Below are positions 18,818 to 26,225 of a DNA stretch of 64,000 bases, piece after piece. The stretch lies in assembly GCF_001861355.1 (NCBI RefSeq), contig NZ_MASN01000052.1, positions 124,001-188,000 on the forward strand, given 5' to 3'. A model generated the notes under the pieces. That model worked only from the letters and a program-made list of their open reading frames with translations. It was not told the DNA's origin and searched no databases. The stretch comes from Natrialba sp. SSL1 (GTDB lineage: Archaea > Halobacteriota > Halobacteria > Halobacteriales > Natrialbaceae). Both the position numbers and the translations under genes were made by a program. Positions within the stretch are counted from its first letter, which is position 1, and the number at the start of each line of letters is the position of its first letter.

Positions 18818-19135
18818 ATGATCTGGGAAGTCTTCCGCCAGGCGAAGACCGGGGAGTACCACACCCACTGCGGCAACGTCCACGCGCCCGACCGTGAGAT
18901 GGCCAAACAGTTCGCCGCCATCCAGCACGGCCGACGAAAGCCCACGAACAGCCTCTGGGTCGTTCCCCGCCATGAAATCGGCGAGATCGACGCCGAGGAC
19001 GTCTCCTTCGGCGGCACAACGGACAAAAGCTACCGCTGGGCGACCGCCTACAACACGACCGGCAGCGACGCCCGCGAGGTCGTCGAATCCGAAGACGAGC
19101 AGGCAACCGCCGAGAAGCAGCAAGGTGATGACTGA
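18818..19135 (+). CDS. paaB: 1,2-phenylacetyl-CoA epoxidase subunit B
   Basis: 105 residues. Family signature IWEVFRQAKTGEYHTHCGNVHAPDREMA followed by ARxxYGRR-like QHGRRKPTNSLWVVPR. PaaB bridges PaaAC heterodimers and is needed for electron transfer from the reductase. Its TGA overlaps the paaC ATG by one base (TGATG), showing translational coupling. A charged C-terminal tail extends slightly beyond bacterial homologues. Confidence 0.94.
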   Translation: MIWEVFRQAKTGEYHTHCGNVHAPDREMAKQFAAIQHGRRKPTNSLWVVPRHEIGEIDAEDVSFGGTTDKSYRWATAYNTTGSDAREVVESEDEQATAEKQQGDD

Positions 19136-20076
19136 TGGCGACACCAGATTTCAGTGATCCCGAGGAGCTGAGCGCTCGCGAACGGCAGGCACTCGAGTGC
19201 CTGATCAAACGGCTCGCCGACGACGAGTTCGTCCTCGCCGAGCGCTACACCGAGTGGCAGGTTCGCGCGCCGACACTCGAGTCCGACCTCGCGCTGGCGA
19301 ACAACGCGCAGGACGAACTCGGACACGCCCGGCTCTGGTACGACGTGCTGGGCGACCTCGGATACACGGAGCGAGAACTCGTCTACGAGCGTGAGCCGGC
19401 GGAGTTCCGCCACAGTACGCTCGTTGAACTCCCCTTCGAAGAAGGCGACTGGGCTGACGCAGTGCTCCGGTCGTATCTCTACGACGTGGCCGAAGAGCTT
19501 CGACTGGAGGCACTCGAAGACTCGTCGTCACCGACAATCGCGAATCGAGTTGCGAAGATTCAGCAAGAAGAAGGGTATCACCGCGAGCACGCCCAGAACT
19601 GGCTCGAACGGCTGGCCGAGGGTGAGAGCGGCAGTGGAGAAGGCCACGAGCGACTGCAGGCGGTGCTCGACCGGCTGTTTCCGCATGCGCTGACGATCTT
19701 TGAGTCGTGCGCGCCGCCACGCGGCGCGAACGACGCAAACGACGCGAGCGGCGACGAGCCGCGAGCAGCCGGCTCCGACGTCGAGGCAGACATCGTCGAC
19801 TTCGGCCTCCGAACCGCGACACTCGAGGAACTCGGTGAGGAGTGGCTCGCGATCGTCGTTCCATACCTCGAGTCGCTCGGCCTCGACGTTCCCGAGAGCG
19901 GGCAGACAGGTGACGGCGAGTTCGAATTCGAGGTCACCCAGGAGATGCTCCCCCCCGAACGCGGCCGGGACGGCACCCACACCGACGCGTGGGTCGACCT
20001 CTACGACGACTTCACGCACACCTACCGCGAACTGGGGCGGAGCGAGCCGACGAAGATCATGGACACCCCGGAGTGA
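19135..20076 (+). CDS. paaC: 1,2-phenylacetyl-CoA epoxidase structural subunit C
   Basis: 313 residues. Ferritin-like helices include ALANNAQDELGHARLWYDVLGDLGY and KIQQEEGYHREHAQNWLERLAEG. PaaC is the non-catalytic partner of PaaA. Compared with bacterial PaaC (about 250 residues) it carries an insertion near residues 195-215 (alternating Ala/Asn/Asp), another case of simple acidic insertion in this genome. Ends 6 bp before paaD. Confidence 0.93.
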   Translation: MATPDFSDPEELSARERQALECLIKRLADDEFVLAERYTEWQVRAPTLESDLALANNAQDELGHARLWYDVLGDLGYTERELVYEREPAEFRHSTLVELPFEEGDWADAVLRSYLYDVAEELRLEALEDSSSPTIANRVAKIQQEEGYHREHAQNWLERLAEGESGSGEGHERLQAVLDRLFPHALTIFESCAPPRGANDANDASGDEPRAAGSDVEADIVDFGLRTATLEELGEEWLAIVVPYLESLGLDVPESGQTGDGEFEFEVTQEMLPPERGRDGTHTDAWVDLYDDFTHTYRELGRSEPTKIMDTPE

Positions 20077-20082
20077 ATCAGA

Positions 20083-20511
20083 ATGAGTAGCAATCGTCCA
20101 GAACCGACCGAGACCGATGCAACGCCCTGTGCCTACACCGAGTACCAATCAGCCGACGGCGACGTTGCTTCGGAGCTCCCAGCGACTGGTGCAAACGCGA
20201 CCGGACTCGAGTCCGATGTCTGGGGTGCCCTCTACGAAATCGAAGATCCGGAGATGCCGATCAGCATCGTCGATCTCGGGCTGATCTACGGCGTCAGCGT
20301 TTCTGAGGGCGTCGCGACCGTCGACATGACGCTCACCTACTCGGGCTGTCCGGCACGAGAAATGCTAACCGAGGAGGTCGAGGAGACGGCAGCGGCGGTC
20401 GAGGGTGTCGACGACGCCGAGCTTCGGCTCGTCTGGAATCCGCCGTGGACGGTCGATCTGGTAACCGAACAGGGGAAAGAAGATCTGCGGGAGTTCGGAC
20501 TGAGTATCTGA
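20083..20511 (+). CDS. paaD: PaaD, MIP18/DUF59-domain protein (N-terminal part of bacterial PaaD)
   Basis: 142 residues. The MIP18/DUF59 domain covers about 45-140: YEIEDPEMPISIVDLGLIYGV, then TYSGCPAREML with the conserved Cys, and ending VWNPPWTVDLVTEQGKEDLREFG. Bacterial PaaD continues into a zinc ribbon after this point; here the protein stops and the ribbon is a separate gene 17 bp downstream. PaaD is thought to help insert or repair the metal centre of PaaA. An N-terminal tail of about 40 residues is extra. Confidence 0.92.
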   Translation: MSSNRPEPTETDATPCAYTEYQSADGDVASELPATGANATGLESDVWGALYEIEDPEMPISIVDLGLIYGVSVSEGVATVDMTLTYSGCPAREMLTEEVEETAAAVEGVDDAELRLVWNPPWTVDLVTEQGKEDLREFGLSI

Positions 20512-20528
20512 CCAGTGAGCGTGAACCC

Positions 20529-20705
20529 ATGAGGAGACACACCAATCCGGACCCGAGCACGACGACGAGCGGCGAGACGGCGGGCGCGACGTGTCCGTAC
20601 TGCGACTCGACGAACACCGTCCGCGAGCACCCGAAGGGGCCGTCGCTCTGTCGGTCGATGCACTACTGTAACGAGTGCGAGCAGCCCTTCGAAGCGTTCG
20701 GGTGA
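20529..20705 (+). CDS. Zinc-ribbon miniprotein equivalent to the C-terminal domain of PaaD
   Basis: 58 residues from ATG 20529. Cysteines at 22, 25, 41, 47 and 50 in the arrangement CPYC...GPSLCRSMHYCNECEQPFEAF. This matches the zinc-binding tail of bacterial PaaD, where a similar CPxCGS...G(S)TLCKAxYxCxxCxEPFxYF sequence follows the DUF59 domain. It sits directly after the truncated paaD on the same strand, so the two probably act together. Assignment is from motif likeness and position; I cannot run an alignment. Confidence 0.85.
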   Translation: MRRHTNPDPSTTTSGETAGATCPYCDSTNTVREHPKGPSLCRSMHYCNECEQPFEAFG

Positions 20706-20843
20706 GTGGCAAAGGCTGCCCGTCCACGCCGTCCGTTCGAACCCGTTCGCTGGCAGTGCGAGCGGTGCGAGTCGCCGTCAACGACCTGCAGAACTAGCCA
20801 CCCGACTGCCACATTTATTATCGATCGTGCGACACTGTGAGGC

Positions 20844-21230
20844 ATGGACACCGAAGCCTTCTTCGAGGGCATGCCCTTCGCATCGCTGCTTGGGATCACC
20901 ATCACCGAGTGCGCCGACGGCCACGCCGAAGGGGAACTCGAGATGACCGAGGACCTCTCCTGGAACGAAGACCAGTTGATGGCCCACGGTGGGGTCACGT
21001 TCACGCTAGCGGACACCGTTGGCGGGGCTGCACTTGTCTCGCTGGTCGACCAGCCGGTGCCGACGATCGACATGCGAATCGACTACCTGTCGGCCGGGAC
21101 GGGCGATCTCTACGCCGAGGCCGAGGTCGTCCGCTGTGGGAGCGACGTCGGCGTGGTCGACGTCGACGTCTACGCGGTCGACGACGAGACACACGTCGCG
21201 GACGCGCGCGGTGTGTACAAAACAGGGTAA
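20844..21230 (+). CDS. paaI: Hotdog thioesterase, PaaI family
   Basis: 128 residues. Hotdog fold with the catalytic region MAHGGVTFTLADTVGGAALVS and IDMRIDYLSA. PaaI hydrolyses hydroxyphenylacetyl-CoA and other dead-end CoA thioesters, freeing CoA. A TATA-like TTTATTA lies about 30 bp before the ATG, so it probably has its own promoter and a leaderless mRNA rather than depending on paaA. Confidence 0.88.
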   Translation: MDTEAFFEGMPFASLLGITITECADGHAEGELEMTEDLSWNEDQLMAHGGVTFTLADTVGGAALVSLVDQPVPTIDMRIDYLSAGTGDLYAEAEVVRCGSDVGVVDVDVYAVDDETHVADARGVYKTG

Positions 21231-21268
21231 CGCACGACAGCAGAAACAGCAAAATCGAGCTCGGAGAC

Positions 21269-22243
21269 TCAGACCGACTCGAGTCCGTTCTCTTCCCGGA
21301 GCACGTTGATGTACTGTCGGAAGCCGGACTCGAGATCGTACTCGGGATCGTACCCCAGATCGGACTGGGCCGCCGTCATATCCAGATTCTGGGTCCAGGG
21401 GAGTTCGCCGTCGTCGGAGACGTCGATGTCGGCGTCTGGAAGCACGGTTTCGACCGCCTCGGCGGCCTCGCGAACCGTTGCGAGCACGCCGCGAACGTTG
21501 TACACGCGCTGGGTGAGCTCGTCCTCGGGTGCAAAGGCCGCCTTCCGGAACGCCTGCGCGATATCCGCGACGTGTTGCCAGTCGATGGCCTGATCGCCGT
21601 AGTCGACGCTGTAGGGCTCGCCGAGCGCCGGCTTCTCGATGATGTTCGCGAGGAACGCCGAGCCGCCGGTTTCGCGGTACGGACCGTAGGCGACGGTCGG
21701 CCGGAGTGCGACGTGGTCGAGGCCGTACTCCTCGTGGTAGACCCGCGCCTGGTGCTCGTTGTACTCCTTCGTCGCGCCGTAGAGCGTGTCCGGGTAGACG
21801 AGTTCGTCTTCGTCGACCCAGTCGGCGTCGTAGTTGTGCGGCGGGGCGTAGGCCGCCGCGGAAGAGGCCCAGGCGACGCGCTCGACTTGATCGTCAAGTG
21901 TGCGTGCAGCCTCGAAGACGTTGTTCGTTCCCAGGATATTCACGTCGGCCGCCGCGCGCGGATTCTCGCGCGCCGTCGTCGTCAGAAGTGCGGCGAGGTG
22001 GATGATGTGCGTCGCACCGGTCTCCTTGACCGCTCGGATGACCTCCGTCGGCTCCGAGATGTCGCCGCGGCGGACCTCGACGTCATCCGCGACGCCGAGA
22101 TTCTCGAGTATCTCCGTGTCCGTCGAGAGATCGTAGGCGACCACGTCGTGGCCGTACTCGAGTAGGTCGCGAGCGACGTAGGAGCCGATAAAGCCGGTGC
22201 CGCCGGTCACCAGGACGGTGGCGTCGGCGTGCTCGCTCGTCAT
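21269..22243 (-). CDS. NAD-dependent epimerase/dehydratase
   Basis: 324 residues from ATG 22243; the longer open frame upstream is Arg-rich and unlikely. Extended SDR: VLVTGGTGFIGSYVAR at the N-terminus, HLAALLTT, a catalytic YGATK-type Tyr-Lys and RPTVAYGPY. Such enzymes act on nucleotide sugars, but haloarchaea also use relatives in other carbon metabolism. It is convergent with paaI and interrupts the paa region; no sugar genes are adjacent, so the substrate is open. Confidence 0.87.
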   Translation of the reverse strand: MTSEHADATVLVTGGTGFIGSYVARDLLEYGHDVVAYDLSTDTEILENLGVADDVEVRRGDISEPTEVIRAVKETGATHIIHLAALLTTTARENPRAAADVNILGTNNVFEAARTLDDQVERVAWASSAAAYAPPHNYDADWVDEDELVYPDTLYGATKEYNEHQARVYHEEYGLDHVALRPTVAYGPYRETGGSAFLANIIEKPALGEPYSVDYGDQAIDWQHVADIAQAFRKAAFAPEDELTQRVYNVRGVLATVREAAEAVETVLPDADIDVSDDGELPWTQNLDMTAAQSDLGYDPEYDLESGFRQYINVLREENGLESV

Positions 22244-22474
22244 CGCTCGCTCACCACGGCGTCTCGAGTGCGGTCGCTGCGGAGTGGCCCACGAACGGAA
22301 CAGCCGCTGTGCGCGAGGGGTTCTGTCATACGGTCTCACTGTCGCTGGCTAGTGACTTTGCTCTACCGGTGGGGTGCACCCGGAGAGACCTGGGCCGACG
22401 ATCGACCAGTGGTGAAGCCCAACCGCGAGACGAAACGCGCCGGTACGATTTATGACACTGTATGTGAAAACGAA

Positions 22475-22486
22475 ACGTGATCACGT
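22475..22486. promoter_or_regulatory. 12-bp perfect palindrome before the EthD gene
   Basis: ACGTGATCACGT is fully self-complementary and ends 1 bp before ATG 22488. A TATA-like GATTTATGA lies about 27 bp upstream of it, placing the palindrome at the expected transcription start. A repressor site there would block initiation. The motif is short, so chance occurrence is possible. Confidence 0.4.
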
Positions 22487-22487
22487 G

Positions 22488-23204
22488 ATGTACAAGCACG
22501 TCGCACTCCTGGTCCGGCAGGATGACCTCTCTCACGAGGAGTTCGTCGACTACTGGCAGACCAATCATACCCCCATCGCGAAGGAAATCGAGGGCGTCGT
22601 TCGCTACCAGCAGGTGCTCCCGACGGACCCCGAAAACGCCGAGTTCGACGGCATCGCCGAACTCTACTTCGAGACACTCGAGGACCTACACGCCGCGCTT
22701 GGCAGTCCAGGCTCGCGCGACTACGACCCGACAAAGGATGTTGCCGCAGAGGCCCGGCGAGACGTGAACAATTTCCTCGCGATCGACGAGCGCCCGCGGC
22801 TCATCGGCGAGGAGATCGTCCAGAAAGACGAGGTCGACGGCGATACTGACGGCCTCTACAAGCACTCGGCGTTCCTCGTCCGCCAGGACGGGATGAGCCA
22901 CGAGGAGTTCGTCGACTACTGGCAGGAGAACCACACCCCCATCGCCCGCGAGATCGAGGGCGTCGTGAAGTACAACACGGTGCTCCCAACCGACCCCGAA
23001 AACGCCGAGTTCGACGGCGTGGCCGAACTCTACTTCGACGATCTGGAGAAGCTGTACGACGCGCTCGGCAGCGAGGGCTCACGGGACTACGACCCGGACC
23101 GGGGCAAGGCGAAGGAAGCCCGCGAAGACGTGAACAACTTCCTCGCGATCGACGAGCGACCGCGGCTCATCGGCCGCGAACGACTCGTCACAGACGAGGG
23201 GTGA
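22488..23204 (+). CDS. Tandem-duplicated EthD-domain protein
   Basis: 238 residues from ATG 22488. Two copies of a roughly 110-residue EthD (dimeric alpha/beta barrel) domain. Each starts YKH.A.LVRQD..SHEEFVDYW and has NHTPIA.EIEGVV.Y, VLPTDPENAEFDG.AELYF and DVNNFLAIDERPRLIG. EthD-like proteins are usually homodimers; the duplication would make a single-chain dimer. Members degrade or isomerise aromatic and ether compounds. It is followed after 7 bp by the HD gene, so the two are likely cotranscribed. Confidence 0.85.
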   Translation: MYKHVALLVRQDDLSHEEFVDYWQTNHTPIAKEIEGVVRYQQVLPTDPENAEFDGIAELYFETLEDLHAALGSPGSRDYDPTKDVAAEARRDVNNFLAIDERPRLIGEEIVQKDEVDGDTDGLYKHSAFLVRQDGMSHEEFVDYWQENHTPIAREIEGVVKYNTVLPTDPENAEFDGVAELYFDDLEKLYDALGSEGSRDYDPDRGKAKEAREDVNNFLAIDERPRLIGRERLVTDEG

Positions 23205-23211
23205 CGAGACG

Positions 23212-23799
23212 ATGACTGACTTCGAAACACAGGTCCGCGACGCCTTTCCCGAACTCGAGTCCATCGAGGACGAGGACCTCCGTGAGCGAGTCGTCGAAGC
23301 GTGGATGCTCGGACTCGAGCGCGGCGGCTGGCAAGATATTTCGGATATTCCCTACGCCTGGAACATCGACGAGGTGACCAACGTCGATCACGTCCGCGGC
23401 GTGACGCGGATCGCAATCGACTCGGCGACCCAGCAACGCGAGTTCCACGGCGCTGGCCCCGATCTGGACACCATCGTCGCGGCATGTCTCCTCCACGACG
23501 TGGGGAAGTGCTACGAGTATCCGCCGTTTGTCGCAGACGACCTGCTCGACGACCCCGATCCGCGCTACGTCAGCGAGGAGATTCCCCACTCGATTTCGGG
23601 CTACGCGCTCGCCCACGAGGTCGGCTGTCCGCTCGCGGTGCAGCGGGCGATTCCGCACTTCCTGGGCGAAGTTCCGACGCGGACGCTCGAGGCCGAACTC
23701 GTCAAAAGCGCCAACTCGGCGTCCTCGAACGCGATCACGCAGTCCGCGATGGGGATCACGCTGCAGGAGTGGGTCGAGGAGTACTCGCAAACGTCCTGA
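23212..23799 (+). CDS. HD-domain metal-dependent phosphohydrolase-like protein
   Basis: 195 residues. The metal-binding HD core includes NVDHVRGVTRIA, ACLLHDVGK and ISGYALAHEVG, in the order expected for HD hydrolases. Substrate unknown; HD proteins range from nucleotide phosphohydrolases to regulators. Starts 7 bp after the EthD gene and is followed by iclR on the same strand after about 90 bp, which contains a candidate operator. Confidence 0.85.
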   Translation: MTDFETQVRDAFPELESIEDEDLRERVVEAWMLGLERGGWQDISDIPYAWNIDEVTNVDHVRGVTRIAIDSATQQREFHGAGPDLDTIVAACLLHDVGKCYEYPPFVADDLLDDPDPRYVSEEIPHSISGYALAHEVGCPLAVQRAIPHFLGEVPTRTLEAELVKSANSASSNAITQSAMGITLQEWVEEYSQTS

Positions 23800-23834
23800 C
23801 GGCGTCATAGCGGCACATGACCGGACAGACAGCT

Positions 23835-23857
23835 TGTGTTCGAATAGCGGGAACACA
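23835..23857. promoter_or_regulatory. Candidate IclR operator in its own promoter
   Basis: TGTGTTC-N9-GAACACA, directly upstream of a TATA-like CTTTTTA and about 30 bp ahead of the iclR ATG. Two more TGTTC-N9-GAACA sites follow the gene. Spacing and symmetry fit a dimeric winged-helix protein such as IclR. Confidence 0.55.
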
Positions 23858-23887
23858 CTTTTTACAGTTCCACGTGAGAGTGAACTC

Positions 23888-24661
23888 ATGACAGCACACA
23901 CGGATCACCGCCCCGTCGAAACCGTCGAGACGGCGATTGACCTGCTCGGCGTGCTCAAACAGGCCGGACGGACAGGGATGGGCGTTACCGAGGTCGCAAC
24001 CGAACTGGGACTCGCAAAGAGCACCGCACACCGCCACCTCCAGACGCTCGCCGACCGTGGCCTGATCGTCCGGACGGGTGACAACTACCGTCTCAGTTCC
24101 TGGTTTCTCGACTACGGCGTTCACGTCCGGAACCAACACCCGCTGTACGACCTCGCCAGGCCGAAGGTGGACGAACTCGCCGCCGAAACCGACGAGAAGG
24201 TCTGGTGTGTGATCGAGGAGGACGACATCGGTGTCCACCTCTACGGCGCAACGGGAAAACACTCGGTCACGACCCACGCTCGCGTCGGCAATCGCACGCC
24301 TCTACACCAGTTCGCCGCCGGCAAAGCGATCCTCGCGAACCTCCCCGACGGACAGGTCGACCGGATCATCGATGGCCACGGGCTGAACGAACGGACGCCC
24401 CAGACAATTACTGACCCTGGCGAATTGCGGGCCGAACTCGAGTCCATCCGCGAGCAGGGCTATGCACTCAACCGAGAGGAGTCCGTTCCGGGCGTCCACG
24501 CGGTGGGTGCGCCGGTCCGAGGCGAAGACGGGCACGCCATAGGGGCCATCAGCATCGCCGGTCCCGCAAACCGGCTTCGCGGTGAGTTGCTCACGCAGGA
24601 CCTGCCGGATCTCCTGCTCGGTGCGGTCAACGAGGTCGAGGTCAATCTGGCTCACGCCTGA
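23888..24661 (+). CDS. IclR-family transcriptional regulator
   Basis: 257 residues from ATG 23888; the frame is open far upstream but overlaps the HD gene. N-terminal winged helix (residues 10-75): AIDLLGVLKQAGR, TEVATELGLAKSTAHRHLQTLADRGL. C-terminal GAF-like effector domain (85-250) with HQFAAGKAILANL and GVHAVGAPV. Members of this family often respond to aromatic catabolites. Candidate self-recognition sites lie before and after the gene. It probably controls the EthD-HD genes and perhaps the neighbouring amidohydrolase. Confidence 0.9.
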   Translation: MTAHTDHRPVETVETAIDLLGVLKQAGRTGMGVTEVATELGLAKSTAHRHLQTLADRGLIVRTGDNYRLSSWFLDYGVHVRNQHPLYDLARPKVDELAAETDEKVWCVIEEDDIGVHLYGATGKHSVTTHARVGNRTPLHQFAAGKAILANLPDGQVDRIIDGHGLNERTPQTITDPGELRAELESIREQGYALNREESVPGVHAVGAPVRGEDGHAIGAISIAGPANRLRGELLTQDLPDLLLGAVNEVEVNLAHA

Positions 24662-24743
24662 CCGGGCCTCCCCAGGGAGTCTGCTTCGTCACTACCCAGA
24701 ATAAAATCGGTTTAGCAACCCACTGGCGCCAATTCTGAGACTG

Positions 24744-24762
24744 TGTTCGAACAAATCGAACA
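24744..24762. promoter_or_regulatory. TGTTC-N9-GAACA site 2
   Basis: Perfect 5-9-5 inverted repeat downstream of iclR, in a stretch with no gene start. Confidence 0.45.
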
Positions 24763-24898
24763 GGAGTCTACGCGCGAGAATTGACGGTTAATCGCCCACG
24801 TATTACAGATGTACACCCGTAATATGCTGTGCTGTTCCGTGCACGTAACTGGAACTGTGTACCGACACTGACGGTTACCCATGATTTCGCCATATTGT

Positions 24899-24917
24899 TG
24901 TTCCCACTATTCGAACA
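24899..24917. promoter_or_regulatory. TGTTC-N9-GAACA site 3
   Basis: Third copy of the 5-9-5 inverted repeat, 155 bp after site 2 and about 75 bp past the 3' end of the amidohydrolase gene. Confidence 0.45.
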
Positions 24918-24991
24918 GAGCGGGATGGTGTGGTGGTGAGTGAGATAGAGGGGGATGGGGTAGAGGGGACTCGAGTACCCCTACCACAACC

Positions 24992-25873
24992 TCACTCATC
25001 CAGTCCGAGGAATTCTTCTGCGTTTTCCCAGAGAATCTTGCGCTGGGTCTCCTCGTCAAAGTCCAGTTCGGCGAACTGCTCGAGCCACGGTTTCGGTTCG
25101 AGCATCGGGTAGTCGGTGCCGAACATGACTTTGTCCGAGAGCAGCGTCTTGGCGTAGTGCAGCACCTGATCGTCGATGTACCGCGGCATCCAGCCCGAGA
25201 GGTCCATGTAGACGTTGCCCTTCTGCTGGCAGATAGCGAGCTGTTCTTTCTCCCAGGGGTAGGCCGGGTGAGCGATGAGAATCTGCAGGTCGGGGTACTC
25301 GGCCGCGACGTCGTCGATCAACATCGGATTGCCGTACTTGATCTTCAGTCCGCGGCCGCCGGGCGAGCACGCGCCGAGTGTCGAGTTCCCGCCGTGGAAG
25401 ACGACGGGGACGCCGAGATCCTCGATGGTTGCCCAGAGCTCCTCGTATTCGGGGTCGGAGGGGTCGAATCCCTGGGCGATTTGCTGGAACTTGAACCCCG
25501 ACAGTTCGAGGTCCTCGACGCAACGGATCGCCTCCTCGACGCAGTCGTCCTTGAGCGGGTCGACGGAGCCGAAGCCGATGAAGAAGTCATTGAACTCGTC
25601 ACGGATCTCGGCGACGTAGTCGTTCGGAACGGGCGGGTTGCCGGTGTTCGTCTCGGCGTCCCAGCCGAGCAAAATTGCCTTCCAGACGCCGGCCTCGCGG
25701 TACTCCGCGCGCATGTTCTCGTAGGTGTCCGTCTCGAGATCAGCGCCGAAGCGGTCGGCGGCGTCGCGCATCATCTGGCCGCCGGCGTCGTGGAGGAACT
25801 CGCTGGTCGGCTGGTGGGCGTGCATGTCGATTGCGCGTGGCTCGTCGGAATCGAGCACCGTCGGCAAGTCCAT
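24992..25873 (-). CDS. Amidohydrolase family protein (ACMSD-like TIM barrel)
   Basis: 293 residues. Metal-binding motif IDMHAHQP at the N-terminus, VPVVFHGG in the middle, LIAHPAYPWEKEQL and MFGTDYPML with the catalytic Asp near the C-terminus. This is the amidohydrolase-2 (ACMSD/decarboxylase) group, which often decarboxylates or hydrolyses ring-cleavage products. Together with IclR, HD and EthD genes it suggests an aromatic side pathway. Specific substrate unknown. Confidence 0.87.
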   Translation of the reverse strand: MDLPTVLDSDEPRAIDMHAHQPTSEFLHDAGGQMMRDAADRFGADLETDTYENMRAEYREAGVWKAILLGWDAETNTGNPPVPNDYVAEIRDEFNDFFIGFGSVDPLKDDCVEEAIRCVEDLELSGFKFQQIAQGFDPSDPEYEELWATIEDLGVPVVFHGGNSTLGACSPGGRGLKIKYGNPMLIDDVAAEYPDLQILIAHPAYPWEKEQLAICQQKGNVYMDLSGWMPRYIDDQVLHYAKTLLSDKVMFGTDYPMLEPKPWLEQFAELDFDEETQRKILWENAEEFLGLDE

Positions 25874-26225
25874 GTGTGGATTGACAACGTGCGTCTACAT
25901 GTAGCTTCGGACGAATGTGCTGCCGTCGACTGTGAAGTGTGAAATCCGACAGTATCAAATTCATTCCTGCAAGTTGCATTGTCAGCCACCTTCACTACTC
26001 CAAATCCCATTTCAAGGAAATAGTTCGTATAATGGTCGTTTACAGTCCGAGAGTGTCGTTCTATACTCAGGTCTGTCCTGTGGTTCACTACCACTGGAAA
26101 ATGAGTGAATCCGCCGACCTTACGGCATCTATTGTCGATGTACTAGCATGCTCGGAGTATTCATTATCGAATGTTCCTCACCTAACTAATACTATACCAG
26201 ACATACCTGTTGATCGGACATGTAG
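25874..26225. other. 352-bp AT-richer intergenic region
   Basis: Visibly lower in GC than both neighbours. Contains a 10-bp palindrome CTACATGTAG (25893-25902) 20 bp from the amidohydrolase start and a 5-5-5 inverted repeat GTGGT-TCACT-ACCAC (26080-26094). No frame has protein-like composition. Probably promoter sequence plus the 3' flank of the helicase gene; a decayed mobile element is possible. Confidence 0.4.

Larger units (their letters stand above)
24662..24991. other. 330-bp gene-free region with two IclR-type operator candidates
   Basis: Lies between the ends of convergent iclR and the amidohydrolase gene. It carries inverted repeats TGTTC-N9-GAACA at 24744-24762 and 24899-24917, identical in arrangement to the iclR promoter site. 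No coding frame is convincing. A TATA-like ATTTTATT on the minus strand (about 24703-24710) could drive a short transcript, but nothing proves one. Confidence 0.5.

Noticed and set aside
20837-22165. 442-residue plus-strand frame
   Set aside because: Runs through paaI in another frame and antisense to the epimerase; Arg/Val-rich composition without domains.
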